Assembly (NCBI GenBank): GCA_030180135.1
Contig: CM058233.1
Coordinates: 59,850,500-59,914,499, forward strand
Source of the DNA: Orychophragmus violaceus
Taxonomy: Eukaryota > Streptophyta > Magnoliopsida > Brassicales > Brassicaceae
Length of the DNA: 64,000 nt
Direction of reading: 5' to 3'
The translations under genes were made by a program, and so were the position numbers. This document shows, piece after piece, positions 45,701 to 56,289 of this stretch (its first letter is position 1; each line of letters starts with the position of its first letter). The notes beneath the pieces are model-generated. The model made no database searches and had not been told where the DNA came from. It saw only the letters and a program-made list of their open reading frames with translations.

Positions 45701-46446
45701 GTTTTGTTATTTCTTTCGTTGCGCGGTAGATAGATCGAGTCCAATCGAGGACATGTGCCGCAGTGCCTTCGATTCCCTTAATTCTCTTGTTTGGATATTG
45801 CTTGATTGTGTGTGGGTTGACACGACATGGTAGTGCGTGATCGACTATTTTTTCCTGCTGATTGTTATTTTGGGTTTTGGGGCGGGAATTTGTAGACTTA
45901 GATAGATTAGAAGCCATTAGTGGGGAGCCGATTCACTGGGTGATCTTAGATCGCTCATTATACTCTTTTTGTGTTTTTCAGGTTTAGCAGCGACGGACGC
46001 GGGAGGTTCTCGGTGTAGTTTCGGGATGGCTTGTGACGGGATTTGATTCGTGATTTTTGAGTGTTTTCTCGGTTCGGCGTTATTGTTATTTCGTGTGTTG
46101 ATTTCTTTGTATATTTGACTTGACGATTGTTTGTGAAAATTCTATTAAACGTTGTACTCAATGTTGATTACTCAGAAATGAAATTGTTTCCCTGATATGA
46201 GGTTTAAGTCCGAACCGACACAACTCATCGAAGTAGTGCAAGTGGTACCGCTTGTACTATGGATATGAGGATAGCGGAGTCAAGGATAGATTGGTGCGAG
46301 CCTTTGTCTCAAACCGAACTAACTTTGGCTTCGTCCTGTGGCGAACTTTTCCCATTTGACTTGCTCGGGTTCGATCGGTCATGTTCTTGTTTGATTGTTG
46401 ACCGGTCAGCTCGACGGTCAGCGGAGAATGGGAAAGGGGCGTTACA
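42773..46446 (+). repeat. G1 LTR C (3' end of the complex)
   Basis: 3,674 bp. I noticed three substitutions against LTR B (equivalents of 30107, 31048 and 31621). TATA-like box 43665, purine tract 43724-44271, donor-like GTGAGT 44437, hairpin block 44853-45954. Followed by TSD ACGCA. Confidence 0.93.
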
Positions 46447-48866
46447 ACGCACATCAGCATCGATCGATGCACAGCGAGTTGGGCCAGATCTCGGCGGTTT
46501 AATGAAGAATGATGATATTGCAAAGTTGCCCAAAAGTTCCAGATATTTACACAGAAGCCCCAAGACGTGATTTAGCTATTTAATTAGGTTTTTGAGTTTT
46601 GTTTTAGATACGCTATCATAACTTAGAGCAGAGAGTTTTTAGAGCTTTTGGGGCTGATCTGATCATGTACTACACTTTGTTCTTGGAGAAGATTTCGAAC
46701 CCTTTTTCTTATTCTAATCTCTTTTATGATATCTATTATTTCATTGATTATGTCTTCATATTCCATGTTTGAGTAGATTCATAGTTAGGTTTAGGGTTTC
46801 TCATAGGGATTTCATGACATGCTAGATATAATTAATTCAGTTAAGGATTCATATCAATAGAATGTTCTTCGATCTAAATTGTGTTTAATGCTAGTTCTAA
46901 CCTGATCACTTAGAATCTAGATCTTAGGTTGCTAAATTGACACGACAGTGTGGTTTAGAATCTGAAATATTTAGGTTGAGCAATTTAATTACTCCAAAGG
47001 AATTTGGTTTAATTAGGTTGTGAACATATCGAACTTGGAATTAAAGCTGGTTTAATCTGTTAGTAATTACAAAGGAATTTGGATTGCTGCACTTAGACTT
47101 AGAGAATTCTCGCAACGACAGTTGGTTAATTCTATATTTGTGTTTGAATTCTAGAACTGAGCTTAGTTAGATCCTGACTGAATGATTTATTTGCTTGTCT
47201 GATTTCCTGAGAACGCCCTAGACTTAGCGCCCTTAGTTTATTGCTTACAAAACAAACCTGCTACTTGTTTACTTTCTCGCATTGTTTTTAGTTTCTATTC
47301 ACATTGCTTTCTCCTAGTTTAAATCTTGACAGTTCTTGATCTATCGAGACCAGAGTCTCTGTGGATTTCGATACCCTATATACTACGATTGCATATCTGT
47401 GCACTTGCAGTTAAAATAGGATTAAAACCTGACCCTATCATCTACGGGATTAGTAATCCACTAATCCCAAGGTAGCGTATTGAAGAGTAAAGGTTAAGGA
47501 AATATTAAAAGACGAATAAAACTAGTTAATTGTTTGTGTGGTGTTGTGATTGATTGTTTGTGTGATTGTGTATCTACTTCGGTGTTGGGCCAAGTGGACT
47601 GTACTGTAGATACTTACTCTGGTGCGGGACCGAGTAAGTTTGGGTGATGTGGAGGTTGGTGATAGGACTTGCGGGATGGATTGGGGATTAAGATAGTATT
47701 TCTGTTTGACCTTGTTGGTATTGCGTGATAGAGTCCCAGTGTGTCTGCTTGTTTACATTACTGTTATTAGGACTCTATAGGGCGCGTTAGATCCCGCAAG
47801 TCTAGAGATGGCGTTCCGGTACTTCCGACCCAATTGGATCCTCGGGTAGTTACCTGATCAGGCACGTACCTTCGGTAGTGGTTCTGGCAGGTGTTAACCT
47901 ATGGAGTGACATCTGTAGGTGTGTGGTCCGGAGAATACGAGGTCACGTCCTAGGGCCAGACTGCATGGAAACTTGGGTTATCTAGGGGTAGCCTGAGTCA
48001 CCGCGTATCGATGGACGGAGAACGGTGTCCTAGCCGCAGGACTTCGTGTTATCGCCTAGGAGTCATGGGAGGTTTTAGCTACCGTGGCGGCAGCAAAGTG
48101 TTCCCATGGAAGTCACCGAGTTCGCAAAGTGGGCCCAGATGGTGTGGAGATTGCGTTAGAGCTGCGATAGATAGATCGAGTCTAATCAAAGACATGTGCC
48201 GCAGTGTTCTCGATTCCCTTCGTTGATGATTGTGTGGCTATTTGAATGCTTGTGTGTGTTGTGAAGCTCATCACGTCTTGGTAGCACGTGATAAGCTATT
48301 TTACTTGATTGTTATTTTGGGTTTGGGTGGGATTATTAGTTTATTAGCAGACTTAGTTGGGAGCCGTCTCACTGGGTAATCTTAGATTACTCATTAGACT
48401 CTTTTGTGTTTTTCAGGTTTGGCGTAGCTCGGCGGACGCGTAGGACACTCGGAGTAGTCTCGGGTTGGCATTGGGTATCGGTTATTACGCATTTTGACTG
48501 TTACTTTCGGTTTCGGATTTTGTTGGAACGTTCCGCTAAATGTTTGTATTAGACCGTATATTACTATGAATAAGATTTATATTTTCAAATAATAAAAACG
48601 GAATAATTTCCTGATATACGGTTTCTTCCGAACCGAACACAACTCGTGGAAGCGGTACAGGTTGCGAAGCCTTGTATCGTGGAAACGAGGTAAACGGAGT
48701 CAAAGATAGTTTGGTTCGAGCCTTTGTCTCGAACCAGATTGTCTCTGGCTTTCGTATTTTGACAAACTCTTCTCGTATGATTGTTCGGGTTCGATCGGTC
48801 ATGTTCTTGTTTGATTGTTGGTCGGTCAGCTCGTCGGTCAGCGGAAAACGGGAAGGGGGCGTTACA

Positions 48867-49554
48867 CGCTCAGTGTATTATCCAGACTAATCAAAGTTTA
48901 TTCCATTAGGCTTTACCAACTTCCTCCTTAGCCTAGGAGAGATCATTTCCGCTTTCATCCTCTTTTGAAGGAAGAACAATTTTACCGTATTTCCTTTCTT
49001 TGAAAGAAGACTTTTTCTCGGTTGTAATACCAAGGAAATTTTTCAACTTCTTTACTAGTTTGTCATCTTGCGTAGCGGTCTATTGGGGGCCAGAAAATGC
49101 AATCGAATCTGCTTCAGCGATTTTGTTAGTGAGAGTTGGTATTTAAATTCACGATACAATGTGACTATTTTCCAAATTTTCGGCTTTGCCATAAAACTTA
49201 TAGCGACACATTTGGAGTTTGCTTTGAATCTGCAGTCATATTACAAAAAGATCAATCTGTTTTTTTTACCATTGTCTTTAGGCTTTATTGTTTTAACTAA
49301 AGAGGATAGATAATTCTCTCTTTATGTTGTATTCCGAAAATTTGAATTAATGATATTAAGGTTGTGACAAAAAAAAAAAAAAAAGAGTTCGTTGTCGCGA
49401 TGAATACCACATAGCATGAATGTTTGCACGTACGATCGATTAATGTTAATAATAGCTTCTCTTTTGAATCAATTTTGAATTTATAATGTTGCCAATATCG
49501 TAACAGGTGTTCTTGAAATTTTTGAAACACGTTATTAATGCTCAATTCGTGTGA
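48867..49554. other. Unassigned sequence right of the G2 LTR
   Basis: AT-rich, not recognisably repetitive within the window. It contains a possible short exon (next entry) and a poly-A run at about 49369-49384. No promoter or longer gene can be supported. Confidence 0.4.
48933..49079 (-). pseudogene. Possible terminal exon of an unknown gene
   Basis: Minus strand: a pyrimidine-rich stretch ending CCCCCAATAG is followed by 48 open codons (with DDKLVKKLKNFLGI, then KERKYGKIVLPSKEDE) and a TAG. The composition is protein-like, with alternating charged and hydrophobic residues. I do not recognise the family, and no upstream exon is evident before the LINE-like element. It may be a gene fragment carried or stranded among the repeats. 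Confidence 0.25.
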
Positions 49555-49565
49555 TAGTTATTTTT

Positions 49566-50738
49566 TTGGATCAAACCATTAACTTTATTAAATTTTAAGT
49601 CTTCAGCTCCATTAAAAGAGGAGAAATTACATCCAAAAGAGAAAGAAATTTTAAAACACAAAGCAACAAATGCTCAACAACACACCAAAGCATGGTTAAA
49701 AAAAATATATAGTATATAGTCCATCAAAGAAGTTCATAAGAGATTGAACAACCGAAACAAACTAATAAACTTTTTGATAACACATATCCAAAATAATCCG
49801 AAAGTTTACATGCTCAACAACACAAACAAAGGAAACCACCAGTCGGGAGGAAAATTTTTGCAATACCGAACTGCTCCATAAAGGAGATCAAAGGGTGCCA
49901 AGTACCCGAGAAAACTAAATTCACCGATGGAGGCATAAGTTTAGATTCTCTTCAAACTTCCACCAAAACAGAGAGATGGAACTCATAGCACCAGAAGACA
50001 AGAAGACAGATTGAAATTAGTCAAAGATCTGCAGTAAAAAGATAGCAACAAAACGACATGAGTGCCACTAAAGAGCACAAGAGTGGAACCGAAGACTGGA
50101 AAGTGGGGAGAAAATAGCAAATCTGGAGCAACATGCGAAGGGGGGAGGCAAGAGAAATAGATGAGGGCCAGACCAAGATGAAGCAAAAAGTTACCCGAGA
50201 CTTGTTGAGGCAGGAGGTGGGAAAGGGTTGAGAGGTGGGGAAATTGGACACATCACCATCGAATTTTCCGTACCTATCGACAGGCCCAAAGACGACCGAG
50301 TCGTAGATGACAAAAACATCTGGTGATGGAGAAATCATAGTACCCAACGACGCAGATTTTAAATCTGGTGGACAAAGACGCAGGCAGTGATGAATGGTGG
50401 AGGAAGGATGATAGTGGCGAGGAACAGCGATGAGAACAGAAGTAGAGACGAGCTGCGAGAGGAGGTGAGCCACTGGAGGAGGTTCTAGAGGGACTGGGGG
50501 AACATGAGGATATGATGGAAGAGGTGCGACGATGCTCGGATCTGGAGACTTTAACGGCGGAGAAGGTTGAGCAACAGCTTCTGCAAACTCCAATGACGGC
50601 GCCATAGATAGAGGAGGCGAGTTAGCCTCAGAGAGGAGACGTCTTCAGAGACGAGAAAACAGAAATGGAGCGGCGGAGTTCATTATGTGAAAAAAAAATC
50701 TGTGGCGGCTCCTTCCTGGAAAACCTTGTCTGGGAGAT
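49566..50738 (-). mobile_element. Short LINE-like non-LTR retrotransposon copy
   Basis: The minus-strand copy ends in a short A run (T7 at 49561-49567) preceded by AATAAAGTTAATGG-type 3' UTR. TAGTTATTTTT flanks it at 49555-49565 and 50739-50749, an 11-bp TSD of variable-length type. It is about 1.17 kb, far shorter than a full plant L1. It seems to keep a 5' leader, a short N-terminal ORF and the 3' end, with the RT/endonuclease part missing. Confidence 0.7.
50021..50605 (-). CDS. 194-codon ORF of the LINE-like element
   Basis: Begins MAPSLEFAEAVAQPSPPLKS, a Pro/Ser-rich start like plant L1 ORF1 N-termini. The later part (SPDVFVIYDSVVFGPVDRYG, then Leu/Cys-rich) matches nothing I can name and may be out of frame. 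No RT or endonuclease motif. Probably the remnant of an ORF1 fused to 3' sequence by deletion. Confidence 0.45.
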   Translation of the reverse strand: MAPSLEFAEAVAQPSPPLKSPDPSIVAPLPSYPHVPPVPLEPPPVAHLLSQLVSTSVLIAVPRHYHPSSTIHHCLRLCPPDLKSASLGTMISPSPDVFVIYDSVVFGPVDRYGKFDGDVSNFPTSQPFPTSCLNKSRVTFCFILVWPSSISLASPLRMLLQICYFLPTFQSSVPLLCSLVALMSFCCYLFTADL

Positions 50739-50749
50739 TAGTTATTTTT

Positions 50750-51787
50750 AACACTGTTTTATTATATAGTTTGAAACATATTAAATGATAGATAAAATAT
50801 ACAAAATAAAGCTTAAAAAATTATCATTAAGTGAATACAACAATCATTAATGATATAATAGTGAAATCATGTCGATCTGTTTTCCAAACAAGACAAAATC
50901 AAATGTTCTTGTGCTTGTACTATAATAGTAGGCGGATTTTCGATATATTTTACGAAATACGATTAAAAAAAAAAAAATCATAATTGAGATAATATTAGTT
51001 TTTCAAATGCGTTTGTCAACTTTCTCTTGAATTAATTTTTTTAAAGCTACCGTTGATCAAAATTGAACAACTAAATATAAACTAGATAAATAAATAGGAG
51101 TGAAAGAGGGAAAGACACTGAAAAGAGACACGAGTGGTGCTAGCTAATCGTCGCAGCAAATTGCCAAGCAAACCAAAAGAGAATCTCATCAGATCACCAT
51201 AGCTAAACACTAGTGAGAATAACACATACCCACCAAAATCACCATAAAATGACTATGAAAACCACCAAAATCACCAAAAGAAGAATCCAAAACCAAAAAA
51301 GAAGAACAAGGAAAAGCATAGAAAAATGGGGGTCGGCTTCAACGTTGAAAAGACTGTCGGCCGTCGACTCCGGCGAAGATCTATAAGAGAATGAAATTCG
51401 CAGCTAAAATTTTTGAAAGCGATCGTAGTTATTTTGTATGTTGATTAGTGATTGCTAGTTAAATTTAAAAAAATCAGAATATCCTAAACGTAAAAAAGGA
51501 AAAAAAAAAACAAAAACATACAACAATTTAAAATTGAGTCGATGATTTTTGAATACCTGTCTCAAAATAAGAATATCCTAATTTGGAGACATAAACCAAA
51601 TAATATATACTTAAAAATTAATATAAAATGCTTTTTTGTTGAAAAATGTGAAAATTTGAAATGCTTTTGGGCTCATCATATTCCGAATAACTTTCCTTTT
51701 GTTATCAATTTGTTTCTGTAAGTAGAAAATTTCTTGTTGGATAAAAATTATAAGAACTTCCCGTGATTTTCTTTCACTTTTTAAATA
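50750..51787. other. AT-rich spacer without recognisable genes
   Basis: Several A and T runs. A less biased stretch at about 51120-51400 (CACCAAAATC repeats, then GGTCGGCTTC...CGTCGACTCCGGCG) could be old genic or repeat sequence, but no frame or terminus supports a call. Confidence 0.4.
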
Positions 51788-52742
51788 CTAGGAGAGAATC
51801 CGCGCAGATGCGCGGAGTTTGCTTAGAGTTTGTATTTTTTCTTTAATAAATATAATGATTTTTAAGAGAAATTATACGCTAATACACGATTATTTTAAAT
51901 ATATATATATACTTGTTATCATCCTTTTAATTTTTATCCTTCAACATTTTTATCATCCTTTTAATTTTGTATAAACTATTTTAAATATATATATACTTGT
52001 TATTTATACATTTTTATTCATCAAACTCTTAAATTTTTAGTTTTTATTCATGATATTTTATTATTTTTAGTTATCATTTTAATTTTAATAATTTTATATA
52101 TATTTCATAGATTTTATTTTCTTTCCTATGTTCTTATATTTTATATAATTTCTTTTTATAATCATTGTATCTCATTTTGTAACATTTTCTTTCTATTCTG
52201 AATATAATATTTTATATTTTAATATTTTTAGTTATCATTTTAGAGATATATATATATCATTTATTTTATTTTATTTCTTATGTTCTTATATTTTGTATAA
52301 TTTTGTATTATCATTGTATCTCATTTTTATTATATTTTCTTTCTATTCTTAATAATAACTATTTATATAATTTATAATTTTTTATGGTTTTTTTCTTTTA
52401 GTTTTCAATTATTGTAATTTTTTTAATAATTTTATTTTTACTTTTAGTTTTATAATTCTTTATTTCACTTTTCTTGAGATTTATTTAATTTTTTATTTAT
52501 TATATAAAATATGGATGATATATACAAAATTTATAATATATAATATTTATATATTTATGAGATTATAAATTAAATTCAAATTAGAATTTATGTTTTACTT
52601 AATTACATTAAATTAAATAATATTACATTAAATAATATATTTGTTTTAGTTTAATTATGATGTGGAAAAATTTAATTAAAATTGGCCAATTAAAGGGGAG
52701 ATGAGCAGCTTGAGAGAGCCCCCTTCTTTCATTATATATAGA
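51788..52742 (-). mobile_element. Non-autonomous Helitron
   Basis: On the minus strand the 3' end reads a perfect hairpin CCGCGC-ATCT-GCGCGG, a short spacer and CTAG, followed by T in the flank, as expected for Helitrons. The 5' end is TCTATATATAATG next to AAGAAGGGGGCTCTC. The interior (about 0.95 kb) is very AT-rich with no RepHel coding. The base before the 5' TC is T rather than the usual A. Confidence 0.75.
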
Positions 52743-52796
52743 ATAACATTCATCATGTTTTAACATAATATGCCAAGGATTTTTTACTAGAATTTG

Positions 52797-53032
52797 GAAT
52801 GTTAGAATATGTGTCTATGCCTACTCATCTTCCCATCGGGTTCCTCATCAAGAAACAATTTTCTTAGACCCTACCTACTTCAAAAGCTTAACAGATAAAT
52901 TTCAGTACTTAACATTATCAAGGCTAAACATTCAGTATGTTGTGATTTTTTTTTAGTTTTGTTTGCTATAAAATGTACGAGCCGACTCTCTCGCCTCAAG
53001 ATAATTCTGAGATATGTTAAAGGTACAGTCAC
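52797..53032 (+). pseudogene. Decayed Copia pol fragment, left part (RT-RNase H linker)
   Basis: DPTYFKSLTDKFQYLTLSRL resembles the Copia YRSLVGALQYLT block; LKIILRYVKGT follows in frame just before the G3 insertion. Two stops and a T-rich insertion intervene. The text continues in frame at 63128, showing that G3 jumped into this old fragment. Confidence 0.75.
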
Positions 53033-55429
53033 TGTAATGCCTCTTTCTCATTCTCCGTTGACCGTCTCGCTGACCGGCTAACAATCAAACAAGAACATGG
53101 CTGATCGAACCCGAGCAAGTCAAACAGGAAAGGTTCGCCACAAGACGAAGCCAGAGACAGATCGGTTTGAGACAAAGGCTCACACTAACCCGTCTTTGAC
53201 CCCGCTATCCTCACTTCCGTAGTACAAAGCTTCACAAATTGTACTACTTCCGTGAGTTGTGTCGGTTCAGACTAAACACCATATCAGGGAAGCAAATTCA
53301 TTTCTGAGTAAATCAAACGTTACATAACGTTTAACCGTCTTTACAAATCATTTTGCTAATCATCAAGAACAACACACAAATCTCAATACAAAATTGGCGC
53401 CAAAGCTGAACCGAAAGAAAACTCAAAACCATCAAACCAAAACCCCGCCACTAGCAATCCTGAATCTACACCGAGGACCTCTAATGAGCGATCTAAGATC
53501 ACCCAGCGAGTCGGCTCCCCACTACGGCTTCTAATATATATATCATCTATAGATTCCCGCCCGAAAACACCATAATAACAAACAACACAACAAATAGCCG
53601 ATCACGCACTACCACGCCATGTCAAGCCCACAACACACAATCAATTGCCAAAAGAAAGAGAGAGCGATTAGAGGAAATCGGGAGCACTGCGGCACATGCT
53701 CTCGATTGAGACTCGATCTATCTATCGCACAATACCAACCACACTAACACAACACTGGGCCCCTACGATCTTGGAAACTTCCACGGGTTTCCACCGTTAC
53801 CGACATGGTAACTAACCCACGACTCCTAGACGTAAACACGAAGTCTCACATCCTAGGACATTGTTCTCAGCCCATCGATACGCAGTGACCATATCCCGCA
53901 AGTCTACTCACACACACAAACACCACCGCTCTGACTCGTCACCGTACCGAGCCAGCAACCATGACTTAATTGGTCTCGTGACCAAGTTAAGTATCCACAC
54001 GGATTGCTCGGACCAACACCGAGACAATCTAACAGGCCTGTACAAAATCTCAATAGCACCAACCACACAACCACACAATAACATCATCACCACACAATCA
54101 GGCCTATTAGGGTTTCTAACGTCTTTTAACCAATTCACGTCCGCTACCTTGGATTAGGGGATTGCTAATCCGTAGACGGCCCACATCTCATTAACGTCCG
54201 CTACCTTGGATTAGCGGATTGCTAATCCGTAGACGGCTCACCAATCACATCATTTCTCTTTGCTTAACCCTTTAAAAGCATCTTTTATCAAATCTCCGAT
54301 CCGTCGGTTTAGAGCTAGTAGCTTACTAAACTCCCCGACGTCTCATCTTTTCTTTACTTAATTCATTTCTTCTCCGCAACTCGTATTAAACCTAATCACG
54401 ATATCAATCCATACACTATACGTTCGTTAGGTTTAATTCCATATTTTAACACTGTTTTAATTCCCGTACTTAGATTCATTCGATATCGTCCTTTAAATAC
54501 GTATATATGCATATACGGCCCTATCATGCCACGGCTATATGCATGCAACAATCAATAGTTCTAACAACCTAACGGCACACAACAGGTTTAATCCGTTTAA
54601 TTCTCACGATCCTAACATGCATCTTAATCACTAACCAGTTTATCGTTAATCCAACCATTCGGTTCTCAAACACAACCATCACATCTGGGTATCAAGAACA
54701 CTTTGATGTTCTTGAGATGTTCTTGAATCTTCAAGAGGATTTTCTAGGATTTGGATGAGTTTCTGGAGAGAGTAGAGAGGAGTGGCGACAGAGAGAAGCT
54801 AGAGAGAGATTCATAACTTCCCAAAATGATCCCAAGTTCATGAATAGTTGAGGTGATAGAATGTTCTTGCATGTAACATGATTTATGCACCAAATATGTG
54901 CTTGACACCTCAAAAGGAAAGGCTGGCGACCTGGGGGTGAGACACTTGTCTCTAGAGTTTCTCCTGATCCACAAAATCCAGCCCAAAACCGCCCAAACCA
55001 CTTCTCAATCTCTTATGCAAATTGTCTCGGTTTTCCTTGGTTTCACGGTTAAAGTTTTAGAAAATTCTTCACTATTCCCATAAATCCCAAAACTTCCATA
55101 CACTGATTCTCCCTGATTTTAGATGAATTTAGCAACTTGAATTATCCCATTTGTAGTTTCCTAGCTCCGGTTATGAATTTTCGAAGTTTTCTCGGTTTTC
55201 TCGTTTTCACTCCGATAAGCCGAAAAACGCGTTTCTGCTCCGTTTCTTCCAATTCTGGTCTTGTAAATGTTCTTTATGCTTTGAAATGAGAACAGTTGGC
55301 CTGTCTCGGCTTCCGTCTCAAACTTTGGCAAAATTACCATTTTGCCCCTGGGTTTGGTAAAATTACAATTTTGCCTTTGTTGACTTTTCTTCTACCCGTT
55401 GACCATATTTTTGAATACAGGGTATTACA
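53033..55429 (-). repeat. G3 3' LTR with internal deletions
   Basis: Compared with the other LTR it lacks a segment between two GGTAT copies (equivalent to about 61530-62395), and another between TGAC and CATATCCCGCAAG-like flanks (about 60427-60730). It keeps about 140 bp that the right LTR has lost near 60330. A 63-bp duplication lies at about 54135-54240. Confidence 0.85.
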
Positions 55430-55440
55430 TTCTTCCCCAC

Positions 55441-56130
55441 TTTCAGGAATTCAGTCCCCGAATTCTCCGTCACTAGCAGACTTTGAATCGGCACCAAACC
55501 CTGCAAGTTGCTTCACTACTTGCCTTTTGTTGCTTCCTTCCCACGCAAACATGTCCCTTTACTTGAATACCGACACTCAGAATCCACTTCCCATACTCTC
55601 TGGCGGTTTGCTATCCCATCCCAAAATTTCAATCGTCTTTTGCATTGCTCACTCGGCTACTTCTTTATATCCAGTCCCTGATCTTGACGACACTCCTTCA
55701 CTTGCTCTTTATTCTTCCCACTTAACTGTAGTTTCGTTTCTCGACCTCCGGTCCCGCTTTACTGTGTTACTTCTCTTTTTAACTGATCTTCCTTGAATCT
55801 TGATCTTCCACAATTATTTACTTTGCTCTGATTCTCACTTCTGACTTCCCCACTTCGCTTCGACTTCCACGTCTTTCCCGATACTGGTTTGTCTCCCCGA
55901 GACACTCTTCAAGAATCTGTATTCCAAACCTGACGTCTTTATGACTTCCAATTCCATCCATACTAATACTCCCACTCGGTTCCCGCTACTGACTCTTCCT
56001 TCCCGAACGCTCCTCAAGAATTTTGATTTCTGAATCCGACTTCGCTAAATCTCCATTCCATTCACACTAATCACTTCACTCTGGTTCCCACACTGTCACT
56101 GACGTTACCTCGAATCTTTTCGCTAAGTTA
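55441..56130 (-). other. G3 internal 3' part, no recognised product
   Basis: Scattered short frames with many stops on the minus strand. Some text (GAATTCGGGGAC-like before the PPT) is shared with G1/G2. No domain recognised. Confidence 0.5.
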
Positions 56131-56289
56131 TCATACCAACAGCTTCGTTCTTCCCGTTGCCTTGCACTTATACACTTCCCACTGAGGATCCATACCAACT
56201 GCTTCACATCCCGGGTCAAGTTGTCTCACGGCTCCTTTACACTCCATATCGCTTTCGGGTTCGGGTTCGGTCTCGTATTCGTATCGCAT
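56131..56289 (-). CDS. ETEPEPES frame (ORFb) of G3
   Basis: 52 codons reading MRYEYETEPEPESDMECKG and then VRQLDPGCEAV. The matching G1 frame keeps ETEPEPES, the following Met/Cys, and VRQ-x-D. The upstream splice-acceptor AG of G1/G2 reads TTG here, so in this copy splicing may be lost. Function unknown; acidic N-terminus. Confidence 0.45.
   Translation of the reverse strand: MRYEYETEPEPESDMECKGAVRQLDPGCEAVGMDPQWEVYKCKATGRTKLLV

Larger units (their letters stand above)
26020..46446 (+). mobile_element. G1 tandem complex: LTR-INT-LTR-INT-LTR
   Basis: Three LTRs (26020-27194, internally deleted; 29477-33150; 42773-46446) alternate with two internal domains. The two complete LTRs are both 3,674 bp. 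The internal domains are both 2,282 bp once the Copia-2 insertion and its TSD are removed. ACGCA flanks the whole complex (26015-26019 and 46447-46451). By eye only a few substitutions separate the repeated units. It is pol-less and therefore non-autonomous. Confidence 0.92.
25809..47440 (+). mobile_element. Athila-type solo LTR, interrupted by the G1 tandem complex
   Basis: Pieces 25809-26019 and 46452-47440 join to 1,200 bp, beginning TGATATATCATGG and ending ACCCTATCA, i.e. opposite in orientation to the Athila copy on the left. TCTAC is duplicated at 25804-25808 and 47441-47445. A CGATCG pair, 26009 and 46461, would be 20 bp apart once the insertion is removed. Confidence 0.88.
1..48866 (+). 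mobile_element. G2: giant-LTR, pol-less LTR retrotransposon (5' LTR off window), heavily nested
   Basis: Internal pieces at 1-265, 10803-11843 and 22846-23592 join, after removal of younger insertions and one copy of each TSD, into about 2.05 kb. They are followed by a polypurine tract and a 3' LTR at 23593-48866. The order matches element G1: iMet-type PBS, zinc-knuckle remnant, AG/GTAAGT donor, ETEPEP remnant, PPT. No reverse transcriptase, integrase or protease is visible in the pieces, so the copy looks non-autonomous. It is the oldest layer of the nest. Its own TSD cannot be checked because the left end lies outside the window; the base pairs after the 3' LTR are CGCTC. Confidence 0.8.
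23593..48866 (+). mobile_element. G2 3' LTR, interrupted by nested insertions
   Basis: Starts TGTAATATCC at 23593 and ends GGGCGTTACA at 48866. The pieces are 23593-25808 and 47441-48866, the second beginning with the repeated TCTAC TSD. Without the insertion it is 3,637 bp. Contains a TATA-like box at 24502, a long purine tract, a GTGAGT donor-like site at 25267, and the hairpin block split at a hairpin arm by the insertion (CTAC of the GGGATTAG/CTAATCCC stem). Confidence 0.85.

Noticed and set aside
55296..55796. 166-codon plus-strand ORF across the G3 LTR/internal border
   Set aside because: Antisense to the element and spans a PPT and LTR end; no domain.
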